Assembly: GCA_944474755.1 (NCBI GenBank) | Contig: OX104120.1 | Span: forward strand, 45,612,067 to 45,676,066 | Length of the DNA stretch: 64,000 nucleotides | Source: Limnoperna fortunei | Lineage: Eukaryota > Mollusca > Bivalvia > Mytilida > Modiolidae | Reading direction: 5' to 3' | In this document: positions 9,801-22,940 of the stretch, one piece after another | How the letters are laid out: each line of letters starts with the position of its first letter | Position numbering within the stretch: position 1 is the stretch's first letter | Notes under the pieces: model-generated | Databases searched by the model: none | Told to the model about the DNA's origin: nothing | The model's input: only the letters and a program-made list of their open reading frames with translations | Translations under genes and position numbers: made by a program

Positions 9801-9818
9801 ATCCCACCGCTGCCACCA
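9801..9818 (-). other. Primer binding site, tRNA-Leu type
   Basis: On the plus strand ATCCCACCGCTGCCACCA equals the 3' end of tRNA-Leu(AAG), including CCA, as I recall that tRNA from animals. On the element strand it is TGGTGGCAGCGGTGGGAT, four bases (TTTA) after the end of the 5' LTR. Confidence 0.85.
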
Positions 9819-9822
9819 TAAA

Positions 9823-11320
9823 TGTAACGCCGCGTCTCGGGTGCTAGAGTCAATCACCAGAGAATACTGCGATACATCAAAAGTCGGGATTACAATTATA
9901 CGGGAAGTAAGGTTTTCTATAGATTGTTGGGTGTGGCGAGTTTTATACTTCACCAACCGAACACGCTATAGGATACAGGGATTTAAAATAGAATAATTTC
10001 AATCGAATATTTTATTAAATTATAAATAGGGAAATCCGGAGAGAATGGCTGGAACGGCGCTGGTCTGGACATCTACTAGATCGGCTATTTCAAGTCTAAC
10101 GTGTTTATTTGTTTTAAAGGGAATCCCTGACGTACTCAAAATAAAGAGATAATTTAATATGTATAAGCTAAAACGAGCCTATTTCTCAACATCGACATAA
10201 CTAACGTTACTTGTACACTAAAATTAGATAATGACGCTCATCTTTACTACTTTAGTTTCTTATCATCATTTGCACAAGCGAATTGCACCTAAACATTTGC
10301 ACCAAACAAATTACACCTTAGAATTGCACCAAACAAATTACACCTATGAATTGCACCAGACAAATTACACCTATGAATTGCACCAGACAAATTGCACCCG
10401 AATTTGCACCAAACAAATTGCACCTATATGAATTTGCACCAGACAAATTGCACCTCGAGAAACTCTACAAATTCTGTAATTATCTAATGTTTAAGTAAAA
10501 CGGTGTAAATAATGCAATAGAATTAATTATTACTAACTTTTGCCACTTCCGACATTTGATCCGACATGGTGAAAATTGATTCAAGTATATTTGAAGTTTG
10601 AATTTTTGCCGCTCTGTACACTTATTGAAATGTCAATGACGCAATTGGCATTTCCGGGACGAACCGCTACTTATATTCAGCAATTGACCAATCACAAAAT
10701 AGCTAACAAGAACTTTCTTATTATTAGCCAATCAGATTTGACGGTTTATCAAAACGTCGGCTAACATTTGTCCTTGCCAATTGTAAACAATAACAGTTTG
10801 ACTGAAATAAAATGTTTTCCAGTCTATTTTCGATTATAACAAACATGCACCACTGCATAAAACATATAAACACAATCGCGGTGACATAAGAATTATTACA
10901 ATTATTTCAAAGGATTACTTTTACGTAGGTATATAGAAATAGATCTACGTTTGTGAACAAGTTTGTTCAACTTTTCCGGACCTAAACATTCAAACCATGT
11001 CTAATTTGTTTTTACACACCTTTTCATAATAAAAAGGAACTATGTATTGAATTATAATGCATCTTGTCCGGTTGATATAACAACAAAAACTCTTATTAGC
11101 AACTTCTTCAGAACCATATTATGCAAACGGGACAATAACCATCTCGGACACAAATACCGAAATATGACATTTTACACTACCAAATAACGACTACCAACAA
11201 TGTTTTGTAACAAATTAAGGGACAGTTTCATTACAACTAATCCATTCAATAACACCAATAATAGTGGCTCCGCAATTAAACTCTACCAAATTAAAAGAAA
11301 AAGGGGGGGGCGGCATTACA
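9823..11320 (-). repeat. 5' LTR (promoter LTR)
   Basis: The 1498-bp partner of 1096-2598, same TG...CA ends. It should carry the promoter and the poly(A) site. It contains the GCACCAAACAAATT array at 10268-10455 and a candidate AATAAA on the minus strand at 10011-10016. Confidence 0.95.
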
Positions 11321-11324
11321 ATAT

Positions 11325-13351
11325 GTCTTGGTCATTTCTAGGCAGTTATATTAAACATTTATAGCTGTTATGTGCAGTAGCGGTTTACCTTAAGTCGTTT
11401 TTTTTTTACTTTGTTATATAGAAACTGTCACGTTTCTTGCATTATGTTACAAATTGTCGCCCTTTTATCTAAGACCCGGTAAACATATCTTTCAATGTCC
11501 ATTCAAGACTTTAGAACTATTTATATAAATAAAGTGAATTGCATGATATATCTTACATGTTTACCAGTGTTCCATTTCAGACGTATTGGGTACTAGCATA
11601 CACTATGTGCGCAAAGCATACGAGAACTTTCTGTTTATTTTTTTCCAGTTTTAGTTTAAAATACAAGCACTTGTTTTCAAGTGCGGGTGAGTGGATTTAG
11701 TAGCTGTACCGTTTCATGTAACGCTCTCAGTTCTTGACTTTTCGAAGAAATGATTACTGCTGAAGTACCAACAAACAAAATTCAGCTTTATTCCGGACAA
11801 GAAACGTCAACAAACATTTACTTACATGGGGAAAAATGCTGGTTGGCAAAAACAAATTTGCCTATTTTAGGTGCTACGCTTTCTCAACTGGCATGAACTG
11901 CCCGACTTCCTGAATACCTCAGTTCATTTTTTTCGATTTCATGCCACTTTGTGTGTTGTTTTAATCCGTGTTTTATATGCCCATGGTTATAAATTAATGT
12001 TTTCTTTCGTACCTGAAGATTTAATTTCTTAGGTTGTCTCCATATATGCAAAAGGGGTATTTATGAAACAAGTAGAGTGTCACTATTCAAACACTTTACT
12101 CACTATGTTCCGCGATCGGCTTTCTGTATTTTAACCTGACAATCCGCTATGAAAGCAATGCGTGCCGATGTTGCTTTTCCTAGAACCCACGTCTTTCCTC
12201 CACTTTGGTAACCTCCCTTCGACCATACGATATTGATCTCACAATTGTCCAATCAAATTCACATTATGTGGGATATACCTCCCATAGTTACCTTAATTTG
12301 AAGATTTATCAATAATTTTTTTGATTTATATAAGAACAAGAACTCTTTCGTTTGAAGTTATAAAAGTGATACCAGTTATGTTTTCTTACAATCAACAGTT
12401 TTATTACCGATGTCAAATACAGAGGTCATACACCATTCTCAACCAAATAACACCATCGACTTTATACTACCAAGCACGTCGTCATTTTTCTGATAAAACT
12501 GATACCTGATTGTGTCAACGTAATAAAAAAACGTGTTTTGTTTCAACTTTAAAAATAAAAACAAATAAAAAAACAGTAAATAGCATGTATCATAGATGAG
12601 TGACTCCTAGAGCGATATATTTACCTATTTTTTAACATGAATTTCATGTTTACAAGACTAACCCCTATACTTATTTCCTCTTCCGGTGTAAATTTTGAAT
12701 ATTAAAATAATTTATGGACTCTCAAGATTATCACACATGATCATAACTACATTTTGTAGTGTTTTTCTTGACTTTTCTTGAGTTTTCATTCATTAATCTC
12801 GAATAAGAAGTAAGCCGATGGTTTTGAAATGTTAATTTTATACATTGTATTTTTCCATCGGCTGGCTTACTTTAAAAAAAAAAATTTTACGTCATAGTTG
12901 TGACACGAACGGTAAGGTAGTTGAAAAAGCAATACGAAGTTTTTTTATTTAAGATGAAGTTTTTTTAAACTTTTATTAAGTACGAAATCTTGGCGCTTTT
13001 TGCTTATACGTCGTCATGTTTACGATAATTTAGGCCGAATTTTACTGCCGTTATAATCCGAAGTTAGCTTTGTGATTTGTCGGATTAACGGCAGAATTCA
13101 GTCCTATTGCTCGTAATGTAGCAAATAAAAAATTCTAAATGGTCTATTTATACAAAATTCAAACATAATATTCATCTTCTTTACGTTATTAAAGCTTTAG
13201 ACATTGCAAAACTAACAGGAAACGATCTTTATTGAAGAAATTTCTTTTTTCGTCTTGGAAGATGCACGTGGAAAATGCTATGTTGATCATTTTTCGGTAT
13301 ATGGATAATGTGACCTAATTTTGTCATAAACGTGCTAATTTGAATACTCTA
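11325..13351. other. No gene seen; two small hairpins
   Basis: AT-rich non-coding sequence. Stems are visible at 12810-12871 (arms AGTAAGCCGATGG and CCATCGGCTGGCTTACT) and 13037-13099 (arms with CTGCCGTTATAATCCG and CGGATTAACGGCAG). The stretch after the second hairpin recurs inverted near 14149-14190. Confidence 0.6.
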
Positions 13352-13355
13352 ACAA

Positions 13356-13823
13356 GGTGTAGGACCACCAAATACCGGGAACCAGTCCAGAGGTTGTACG
13401 TAAAAGTAGTACTAGTCAACAGACAGGTTCACTCTTGCATCATATAGAATTTGAACCGCACATGATACCAGAATAAATTTGGTATTTTTGGAAAGCTGAA
13501 TATTCTAGGAAACTTGAGGATAAAGTTTTATTGGTTTTAAATGAACATAAAAATGTTGAGAGTCAATTAGGGACAAGCACTATTTTTAGACTGAAATAGA
13601 AAGTGAAAGTAGATTTTTAGACCACATGGACTTCAGGTTGAGCGTTTTTTCTTATATGCAATGAAACATATTGTGAAATTTTAACAGAATGTTCGGCCAG
13701 TGCATTTTTATAGGGGACAGAAGTGTCACTTAATTTGAAACAAAGGTAAATTTTCTAGGATAAGTCAAAATTATCAAATTTTAATATAGCCGAAGAGTAA
13801 AAAATCTATGGTGGTCCTACACC
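13356..13823. mobile_element. 468-bp MITE with GGTGTAGGACCACCA ends
   Basis: Terminal inverted repeats GGTGTAGGACCACCA (13356) and TGGTGGTCCTACACC (ends 13823), flanked by ACAA on both sides. No coding capacity. A diverged second copy in opposite orientation lies at about 45845-46265. Confidence 0.8.
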
Positions 13824-13827
13824 ACAA

Positions 13828-15792
13828 CCATTCTGTAGTAAGAATCCAGTAATTTACATATGTATTACCCAAGATGCAACTGGCCATTCTTTTTCGGGTT
13901 TCTCAATGTTTTTCATGTAGTAAACGTAATTAAAAATAGGCACGAATGTCAATTAATACACAAAACACAGCGGGTTATTAAAAACGGTAATAAATATCAT
14001 TACGTATCAATAATGATCGATTTTAAACAAGAAACCGATGAAAAAATGATGTCACTGTCGAAAGATATCAAGATCGACCACGTCTGATTGTATATGCAAC
14101 TTCTTTTGGACATCAAACTGCCGGGAGTGATTCACTCCCGCTCTGCTACATTACGAGTAATGGGACTAAATTCGTTCCCTTGCCAAAAAAAAATTAAGCG
14201 AGGGTACTATTATTCGTTCTAACGATAATTATGGTGAAAGTCTGCCTTAAAAACAATAAGACTACTAACATATCATGATAAATAGACTTTTTTTAGTCTT
14301 CATTATAAATAATCAATATTTCGACATGGACATAACTGATTACAGTCAAATGACATAGACCGATTGTTTTGTGTAAGAGAAACCGTCAAATATTGCCACA
14401 CTTCGCAGAAAGAACAAGCACGGCAGCAATAATACATGTACCACGAAGATGCGAACAATACCCCAAGTTTGTAAAACACAAGATTTTATTCATACATTCA
14501 ATTTTACATCGAGTTAAAACGAAAATAGATTGCAACACGAAAACATTTAGCCAAAACATTTTATTGTTAATTTAAAGGTAGGTCTGGCTAATGTGATACA
14601 AAATATAATATTTATTATTTTGACATTTTTTTTTTAAACTGCATGAAATTTCGGGATTTTTTAACATTTAGCGAAGTTAGATCCAAGAGTTCGACAACAT
14701 TTCAAGGTTTCACACGGGATTGTAAATCTATCAAATGTCTTATTTTTATTATAAGTATCAAGACGTATCCAGGGTAACAAAATAAATCAGAACCGTTCTC
14801 ACGTTAATCTAGTACTACATGTATTACCTTATAAATATTAATTTATGAAAGAAGCAGCAAACTGAAAATCAGTAATAAAATATAAGCGGTGTGATATGCG
14901 CTCAGAATTTATCCCCACGGAACGTACTTCAGTTAGTAATGTAGTTTCTTTCCTATTATTCGCTTTGTTCTAGATTTTCTTGTCAACTTCAAACTTGAAG
15001 CATCGAAACTTTCGCAGAAACGTCATTTTGTGGCATTAAAATCAAAATTGTTAACGTCCTTCTGTAGGAAGGCTCGAGTCCGGCATTCGATCACTCCTTT
15101 AAGAATTGCACTTAAACAACCATTAAGCTCCTATCCAATGATCCGTGTGTAAAGAAGAGCGGTCTTTCTAGACCAATTTAATCATAATTTCATTTTCTTG
15201 TACTAAAAGACATTAAGCTTATTTTCATATCCCATTTTTAACAAAGACACGAGTGATTTTATTCAATTTCTGCTCAACTGGGTGAGACTTTTTGGTGGGC
15301 CAGTTTTGAAGGTTTTATGCTGATCAGAGTTACAAAAAGGGTCGCCACTAGATACTATTCTATCTGATACAGTGCAAATTGAAATGCAAACCACTGTGTA
15401 ACTGCATCATAAAAACCCTTTAAGAATTAATAGGTTCTTACATACATTTTTGGTAAAGACCGGTTTATCTTCAACTAGCGAAAATTTCTATCACAATCAC
15501 AAGTGGAAGATCACAAGGGATTTCCCGAAATCACATTAAAGTACTTATCTCTTTTGTTTCATGCGACTGATTGACGCAACAAGTACAGTGTGAGCTCATC
15601 TGTACTTGGTCATCTGTATCAGAAACCGGCTATTTACGGAAGTATTATCAGTTTATGCTGATCGAATTTCAAACATGGCTGGCACGAGGAAATTTACATT
15701 CTGCTTGAGTGAAATTTTAAATATCGTCTCGTTAGAAGCTACGCGTGTGGTATAACGTCACTTTTACCAATTTATCTATTTCGTGGCGTCCA
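13828..15792. other. No gene seen
   Basis: AT-rich intergenic DNA. Around 14149-14190 the sequence GCTACATTACGAGTAATGGG is the inverted partner of 13095-13130, suggesting a decayed element about 1.1 kb across. Short frames here have no recognisable product. Confidence 0.55.
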
Positions 15793-15900
15793 GGGTGCCG
15801 TTTCATAAAGCGATCGTTAGCTTAACGTGCACGTTATCCCATTTAAATTGCATGGAATAACGAGCACGTAAATTAGCGATCGCTTTATGAAACGACACCC
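15793..15900. mobile_element. 108-bp fold-back MITE
   Basis: Almost wholly two arms of about 50 bases: GGGTGCCGTTTCATAAAGCG at the left and CGCTTTATGAAACGACACCC at the right, with few mismatches and a short loop. No clear target duplication. Confidence 0.8.
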
Positions 15901-16689
15901 AGATTTCTTATAAAATCAATAATTCATGGATTCTTTCTACCTAAATTATATTTAATAGCCATGCGTTGCAAAGAAAACGGCATCTATTATTCAAAATATA
16001 AACTGCAAATATTCTTAGTACACGCGAGCAATGACAGATTCCTATTAACAGAATAAAATTATCGAGAAATTGCACTCTTCTTGATTTAGTTATTTTTTGT
16101 TCCCTGAATTTGAGATTTATATAATAATAATTAAAGACTTTAAAATGCAAGTAACCAAACAGTGGCCGGACACAGTGGCTTACAGTTTCTACCCTATCTT
16201 TCCATCGATTTCGCATGACAATCAAAAATTTTCCTAATACAGATCGATTTTATTTTATTGCATTTTCTTTATTTTTCAATACAAATAAATTTTCATCGCT
16301 TGTAATAATCTTGTTTTATATAAGCTCGTTGCATAAACAAAGAAAAATAAACCTACTTGTATATATAACTCATATTTGTTTTTCTTCTGTTCGAACATTG
16401 ACCCTAATAAACCATATAGTTACCACCAGTGGTTTATAAATGGAAAACAAATTATCATATTTTATGTGTCCCGGACACGTCACATATATCATTTGTAAAC
16501 AAAATAAACAAATTTTGTATACTTCTGTGAAAGAATTTTACGCATGTTAGTATTCCGAAATTGACACTGTAATTTAGTTTTCTGACCTTTGAACATTCAT
16601 GATATCGTTTTGATGTGCAACTGCCCGTCCAATGCACAACTGCATGTTGTATGTATCTCAGCGAGTAATATACCAACGTTTCGTTGTGA
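15901..16689. other. No gene seen
   Basis: AT-rich sequence with several short frames on both strands, none with a recognisable domain or a supported splice structure. Confidence 0.5.
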
Positions 16690-16910
16690 AAGTTTTAAAG
16701 GGTACTTAATGCAATTTCTAGCCATGTTAATGGCGTCCAGTTTTTATTTGGGGGAGGCCAGTGTACCTGACGAGGACACACCACCCCATCGACAGGACAA
16801 TTAAAAACCTTATCAGTTAATATCGAAGTCAAGAAAATTTTGCCCGAAGTCTGATTCGAACCTCAGGGTTGACACGGCTCTAACCAACAGTACATGGCTA
16901 ACTATAGGAA
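16690..16910 (-). mobile_element. Diverged tRNA-derived SINE
   Basis: The reverse complement carries the SINE 3' core (AAAAACTGGACGCCAT) and an upstream box-B-like GGTTCGAATCAGAC (about 16850-16865). The copy is old; tail and head are eroded. Confidence 0.65.
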
Positions 16911-17603
16911 TACATAAACCAAATGTAATACATGCAACACGCCACACTGGTTGTCAAATGAGCTACTGACTAAGAATTTAAAGTAGCCCAATCCAAATTT
17001 CGCACATGCTATTTTGGAACCATTGCCTGCAAACTATGGGTATTGTTTTAGCAAGTTTTGTCATTTATTCCACTGAGAGCTTATAATAGCCATAAGCAAG
17101 TACGGCCTGTGGTAGACGCAGGTCATGTGCAACATAATGGTCACTTATGAAAGCAAACAGTTCATCATAAAATTATATTCATGGGAAGGCGTGTTGCAGT
17201 TGGTCAATATTTCCATATTCTCCCAACCTTTATATACTTTATCAGATATAATTTGTATAGGCTTACTCTATTAATAGTTTTACAAAGCATTTTCCAGGAA
17301 ACAAAGATAAATTTGATACTACATAAATATGCCCAGTGTATTCAACCGGTGCGTTGGTCTCTATTTAAACCTAAACGGGGCATACACAAAACAAAATGTT
17401 TCTTACAATCATTTAGCTGCTAGTTTTTTTTATGATAAGAATTTACCATGACGTAATCTCAAGTACATATTACAAGGACGAAAGTACAAAAGTCAGGGCT
17501 TAAAGAAAACATACAGACACAACAAGCATAAAACATTTAATTAACAAAATATATAACATTAACACCTACAAGCGTGATAACTGGTGTTCTGTAATGGTGA
17601 TCA
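16911..17603. other. No gene seen
   Basis: Non-coding AT-rich sequence. A frame at 17181-17423 has no recognisable features. Confidence 0.5.
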
Positions 17604-17854
17604 TGTTTGTTTGTTTGTTTAAATCAGGTTACACGCCACAATTTTTCAGCTATGTCATGGCTCCGGTTTATATTGGAGAAGGAAGCCGTAGTATCCTGTA
17701 AAAACCCCGATTTAGGCAGGCAAACTGGTAATTCTGGTCAGTTTAATTTGGATTCGAGCACAAACTGCCCAAAGTAAAGCTTGAACCTACAATCCCAGTA
17801 GTGTTGACATTCATTTGATAAATGGTAGACTAACCACTCGGCCACCGAGGCCCC
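17604..17854 (-). mobile_element. Near full-length tRNA-derived SINE
   Basis: Reads on the minus strand from GGGGCCTCGGTGGCCGAGTG (tRNA-like head, box A) through the core to a (CAAA)n tail at 17604-17620. Same family as 38569-38823, more diverged. Confidence 0.8.
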
Positions 17855-18795
17855 TCTATCGTTAGTTGAACACCCACGATATTAAAATATACTTCATAAA
17901 AAAACTAATATGAGGTAAGTACAAAAATGTAAAACATAGTTCTGCACGAAACCTTCCACAGTAAATTCAGGCAATTGAAGCACAAACAAATTTCCTAAAC
18001 AACACTTTTAAGTAAATGTAAATTAATCGATTAATTCGACAAAAGCAGAAACTGCAAACTCATAGTTTTGTTGGTCAAATGTTGTTGTCTTTATTGAGAA
18101 CAAATGTATGAAAGACTTCATGTACTTGTAGACAAATACGCGATATCTGTCTACCAAATGAGTACAGGTTTTGTTGTAGAGTTTGTGTAGTATCGTCCTA
18201 TACAGGACTTAACTTGGATTGACTACCAACAACACAACTGATGTGTTGCAATAGGCAGGAGCTCCTTACTCATCCGGGGCATGCGAGTTCACTCATTTTC
18301 TTGAAAGTTCTGTCGCTCACTTTTGTATTTGTTTTTTTTTCGTGTTTGTTGTTGTGCATCCCACGGGTTTGTATAAGTTTCAATTTCTTCACTAAATAAA
18401 CTTTTGTCATCATATTTTCACTTTAGTACTTTTTTCGGTGATTGCTTATATGAAAGTAAAAACAACAAAAATACACACAGAAAATTATGAAAACACATAT
18501 GGTCATGTGTTTTCTACAACCGTACTCACTGACCGTGCCGAAAAACATCAGACCACACCGTATAGGTTATGTTGTGAGGTTGAAGGGTTATTTGGTACTT
18601 TCAGTTATGTCCGAAACATATTTTGTGATATATGTAGATGTTTGCAACTTAGGGATAAAAATAGCAATAGATAAAGCTTTGAAGGCATATATTGTTGTAT
18701 TCGCAGACAGCCGTTTAATGGCAAAAACAGTAAAAAAAAATTGCATAAAGCTCTTGTCCGAAAATACTTTATATAATGCTGTAATATTCTCACGG
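17855..18795. other. No gene seen
   Basis: Non-coding. Frames at 18438-18674, 18487-18798 and 18605-18883 overlap each other on both strands and have no recognisable domain. Confidence 0.5.
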
Positions 18796-19180
18796 TAGGT
18801 CGATTATATTCATAAGAGTAACGGGTTTGTCTGCTAGAAGACGAACTTTTTAAGCGGAAGGGCCTTGCCTGCAGGTAGACCAACTCTTTAAGAGGAACGA
18901 CCTTGTCTGCCCGTATACCAATTCTATAAAAGCAACTGCCTTGTCTGCCGGTAGACCAACACTTTAAGAGTAACGACCTTGTCTATCGATAGACGAACTA
19001 AGAATGAACTTGTCTGTCGGTAGACCAACTCTTTACGAGGATTTGCCTTGTCTGTCGGTAGACCTCTTTAAGAGTAACGGCCTTGTTTGTCGGTAAATGA
19101 ACTCTTCCAGAGGCACGGTCTTGTTTGCCAGTAGATCAGCTAAGAAAAAACTTGTCTGCCAGTAGACGAACTCCTTACGT
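18796..19180. repeat. Degenerate tandem array, period about 46 bp
   Basis: Eight to nine diverged units built on GACCTTGTCTGCCGGTAGAC and AACTCTTTAAGAG. Two units carry internal deletions. No frame is maintained. Confidence 0.85.
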
Positions 19181-19893
19181 AGCATTGGCACCTAGAACGC
19201 ATAATATGTAGAAGCTACTTGTCGTCTGAAATTTAATATGCGTTACAAAAAATGAAGGTGGTCAACCACAGACACCATATGATACAGATGGCGAATTTTA
19301 AAACATAATGACATAATGAATGAATAATATAATACTGTTTAATGGCAACGTTTGCAATGTTGATTTAATATTGTTTGTATGCTCAATGAATACGTTTAGT
19401 CATGCACTGTATAGTAAATTAATAGTTGATGCCACACGACGGTAAAGCTAAAACTTTCTTCATTCTACATTTGATTCAACTGGGATATATAGGATCTTAC
19501 ATTGGTTCGAGTGGATTATCGGATTTTTTCAAGTAAAGTATGGTATTAAGTCTGAGCCGTAAAATTCCATAATTTAACTATCGAGATTGGAGAAATCCAA
19601 GAACAGTACTAATATAAGATTCTGTTTCTATACTTTTAAAAAGCAGTAAATTTCGACTTTGTATACAAATTCTTCCGAACCCATTTTTATGCACATGACT
19701 TAAATACGCGGTAAATGGAATTTGTTTTGTTTATGGCGTCATTATTTCTGTTTATAGCCCTTTATGTCCTATATTTTACCCATGTGCATGGCCATAAAGG
19801 GCAAACCTGTGGTAAAATCAGTATATGTTCTTGCCCCTAATGAATTATTTCAGTTTTAAAAGGGCACATAAATTTACTTTTTTAACAACGCAT
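19181..19893. other. No gene seen; one small hairpin
   Basis: AT-rich. GCCCTTTATG (about 19757) and CATAAAGGGC (about 19793) form a short stem. Confidence 0.5.
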
Positions 19894-19958
19894 AGGCGTA
19901 GCAGCCGGTACCATTCCGCCGTACCAATATCAAATTCAAGGTATGGCATGCCGTACCA
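19894..19958. repeat. Short palindromic element, copy 1
   Basis: Starts AGGCGTAGCAGCCGGTACC and shares TTCCGCCGTACCAATATCAA with the copy at 20043; its right arm is lost. Confidence 0.7.
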
Positions 19959-20042
19959 ATAATTTTCAGAACGAAACAAAAATTGTTCATATTGTTCTAT
20001 TTTTATTGGTGTCTTTTGACTCTCCTCTCATCTCAAATACAT

Positions 20043-20107
20043 AGGCGTAGCAACCGGTACGGCAGGTACGCTTCCGCCGTACCAATATCAAATACGATGC
20101 TACGCCT
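20043..20107. repeat. Short palindromic element, copy 2
   Basis: A 65-bp unit with 10-base inverted ends AGGCGTAGCA and TGCTACGCCT and internal GGTACGG/CCGTACC matches. Too short to encode anything; a miniature fold-back element. Confidence 0.75.
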
Positions 20108-20771
20108 CTTTAACGTATCCATTTAGGATACAAATTTGATTGACACGTCGTTACTTACTACGACGTCGCCACAAGGTGTTAATCATTTATGACGTTGGTT
20201 ATAAATGTATACTCGTTTTTCACTTGGTGTTGACTTAAAGCGTTTTAGGCACGTTATATCCGAATTAAAATTAGTCGAAGAAACCTTTGAAACCCATCCA
20301 CCTACCAACCCGTCACAATTTTTAAGCTTTAATTTATAAACAATAGATGATAATAGACAGAAATAACACTATAATTCATCTGTCCTGTCTTTAAGGCTCC
20401 TATGAACATTCTTTGTTAAGTTCTGAAACAGTAACTGTCGTCAACGATTTATTAATTGCAACACAACAAGAATAAGAATGAAGTAAATATAGTTTGTTTT
20501 GTATGTTGTCTATTAAAATGTTAATTTCTGTCATTCAAAACAAAAACTCAGACAGTTTTAGCCAGCTGCAACTCTTCAAAAACTTAGCACTTAACATAAG
20601 GTTTAATGAACGTAACCCAGTTATTCAAATATCTTGTGGACGTTATCAAATTGTTATGTACTCGGGAGTTTGTAACAGGATAAATGTGTGTTAAAGAATG
20701 ACTTACACTTCCTCCCCAGTAAAGCCTAGACGCAAGGATATGGCTGAAAAAATGCTGAAAGATTTGTTGCT
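20108..20771. other. No gene seen
   Basis: Non-coding AT-rich sequence; short frame 20494-20694 unsupported. Confidence 0.5.
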
Positions 20772-21065
20772 TGATGGCTTGATTGGGTGTTTGCTTTATG
20801 TCCAGCGAGCAGTATTTCAGCTATATTCAGGACGAGAACAATTTAACAAACAATAATTTAACATGTATATGGATGGGATGGGACATACGGAAAAAAATTC
20901 TGACTGCCACAAGAAACTTTAGCCTTACAATGAGCATACTCTTTTCCAAATCTACAAAAGGGGTCTTTATCGTGCAAGGAGCGTGGCACTCTCCAAACAC
21001 GTGACCCACTACGATCAGCGCAATCCTTTTCGTATAATGACATGACAACCCACTAATGAGAGGGT
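20772..21065 (-). mobile_element. SINE family 2, partial copy
   Basis: Matches the longer copy at 51299-51842 at several blocks: the ATTTCAGCTATA tail region, TGGGATGGGACA, GACTGCCAC, GGAGCGTGGCA and GACAACCC. Minus orientation is assigned because the shared tail lies at the left. Confidence 0.7.
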
Positions 21066-21713
21066 CTGCACTGGGAATTTCTGCAAGTGATGTACAATTG
21101 AACACCATTAAACAATAAACACCAATTTAACAACAAACACTGTATACAACTTATACGCAGTACTGTATACGACATATTCTGTATTTTACTAAAACAGACT
21201 CATGTTAAGTGCAGGTAAACGCAGTACTCTGTATTTAACCAAAACAGACTCTAATACATGTTAATTGCTGGCCAAGACAACCACGCTACTGATTTTACAT
21301 ATCATTATAAAGATTTCTTGAAAGACACAATCTAAAGTAACACGTTAACATAATATAAAAAAAAAACGAACCATAAATAACAACCAAGAACCATGTTATC
21401 GGTAATATACTAAAACAAAAAAAGTAACTAAAAACCAAATAGTGTGTAAGCAAATCTTTAGCAGTCGCGCTGAGCCGAGAAACCAAACATAAACGGCATT
21501 GTAGTCGAAAATACTAAACATTACATAATGATATAAACATAAGATAAAGCAATTAAATTCTTAATTCGCCTTGGTTATACCCGATTGATTGTTTTAAATC
21601 GTACAACACTTATAACACTTTTTCAGATATAGGGGTCCAGTTTTATTGGGCGAAGAAGCAAAAAAGAAGCTGTCAATACACTTCATTTTCAGAGGACTCG
21701 ATGACGATTTGGT
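21066..21713. other. No gene seen
   Basis: Contains a roughly 80-bp direct duplication around 21140-21250 (ACTGTAT and AAAACAGACTC blocks). No coding evidence. Confidence 0.5.
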
Positions 21714-21905
21714 TTTGATTGATTGATTAGATGTCTGCTTTACGTCCAGCGAGCAGTATTTCAGCTATATTCAGGACGGGAACAAGTTAACAAATAATAA
21801 ATCAACGGAAATTGGGGCTGGGATGGGTCATAGGGAATACAATTTTGACTGCCACTGGAAAAACATGGAGTTTTGGGTAGGGGCGGTGGGGACGATTTGG
21901 TGTTG
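21714..21905 (-). mobile_element. SINE family 2, truncated copy
   Basis: Contains GTCCAGCGAGCAGTATTTCA and GACTGCCACTGG, as in 20772-21065, but ends before the head. Confidence 0.7.
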
Positions 21906-22934
21906 GGTATTAAAAATGAGGCAGTAAGTTCAAACCTCAAAGAGTTCTTGGCATTTCGTGTATCGTGGTGTCCATTTAGATTGAGCGACTTGGTGTAAAC
22001 ACCCGATTTTTGACAGGAAACAACACAAAAATAAATACCGAAAATAAATACGGGAATTGTCATTTTTAAGGAATGTATCAGATAAGGTTATTTTTAATTA
22101 GCAAAATTTTTTTATTTAATTGACGCTTCAATATATTGTTTTGGTCCAAACATTAGAATAATTGCAGTCGTTAAAAAATCGTAATGTTTCAACCATGTGA
22201 TAGACAGACAAGTTTACAAATGTTTACAATAATATTATTCAAAATATTTATTTTTGTATAGAATTTTTCTTGTCTTGTGCATTGTTGTATATGTCCTTTT
22301 GACATGTTAAAACGCGACATTTGACTTACCTTTAATCAATTATCTTTTTTATGTTCATTCATAAAATTATCACGGTTTTTTCACTTGATATTTATTTTGG
22401 AAAATGTACACAATAAGCAGATACGGTATAGAAATCAAAACAAAAACAAAGTCTATGACAATAGCAAACATGGAGAGGGGAGGGGGATGAAGGACCCACA
22501 ATGGCCTTAAAATTAGAAACTGCTGTAAAACAGAAAAATATCTTAATACAATAGTATCCTATGCCATATTTATCTACTTTATACATATAAGAGACTACAT
22601 GGCGTCATGAAATGGGGATCAAAATGAGGGTTTTGACACAAATCTTTAAATTTAAAAAAAACAAGCAAGTTTTTACAAAATAAAATACCTCCACATGCTT
22701 GGATCAAAACCATAATTTGAACAATATTTTTTCCTAATCATCAAGAATATATGAGGTAAATATTTGTTATTCTATGATGTGGGACATCTGTTTCTGAAGA
22801 TAAGTTATAAAAATCCCTGCATTTATTTTTAACATTTTGTGCCAAAATTGATGATTTAAACATGTGACTTTTTTACTGAAGTTAAACCGAGGAAGACATG
22901 ATTACAGAATATTTCTACTTATTCATTTTGGTAA
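21906..22934. other. No gene seen
   Basis: AT-rich non-coding sequence. A 100-codon minus frame (21761-22063) overlaps the SINE and is not supported. Confidence 0.5.
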
Positions 22935-22940
22935 GTTTAA

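Larger units (their letters stand above)
1096..11320 (-). mobile_element. Full-length Ty3/Gypsy-type LTR retrotransposon with an extra 3' gene
   Basis: Read on the minus strand the element is: 5' LTR (9823-11320), PBS, gag, protease, pol (RT-RNase H-integrase), extra zinc-finger/KCTD frame, polypurine tract, 3' LTR (1096-2598). Both LTRs begin TG and end CA, and the element is flanked by ATAT (1092-1095 and 11321-11324). The RT-RNaseH-IN order within pol, with a GPY/F-like module at the C-terminus, places it in Ty3/Gypsy (Metaviridae-type) rather than Copia or BEL. By eye the LTRs differ by one substitution (near 2557), a 7-bp indel (near 2494) and a 2-base difference in a G run, so insertion is recent. 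This copy is probably not autonomous: see pol and protease. At about 10.2 kb it is long for the group because of the long LTRs and the extra frame. Confidence 0.95.

Noticed and set aside
18438..18883. Overlapping frames on both strands
   Set aside because: Mutually overlapping, no motif, and they run into the 46-bp array.
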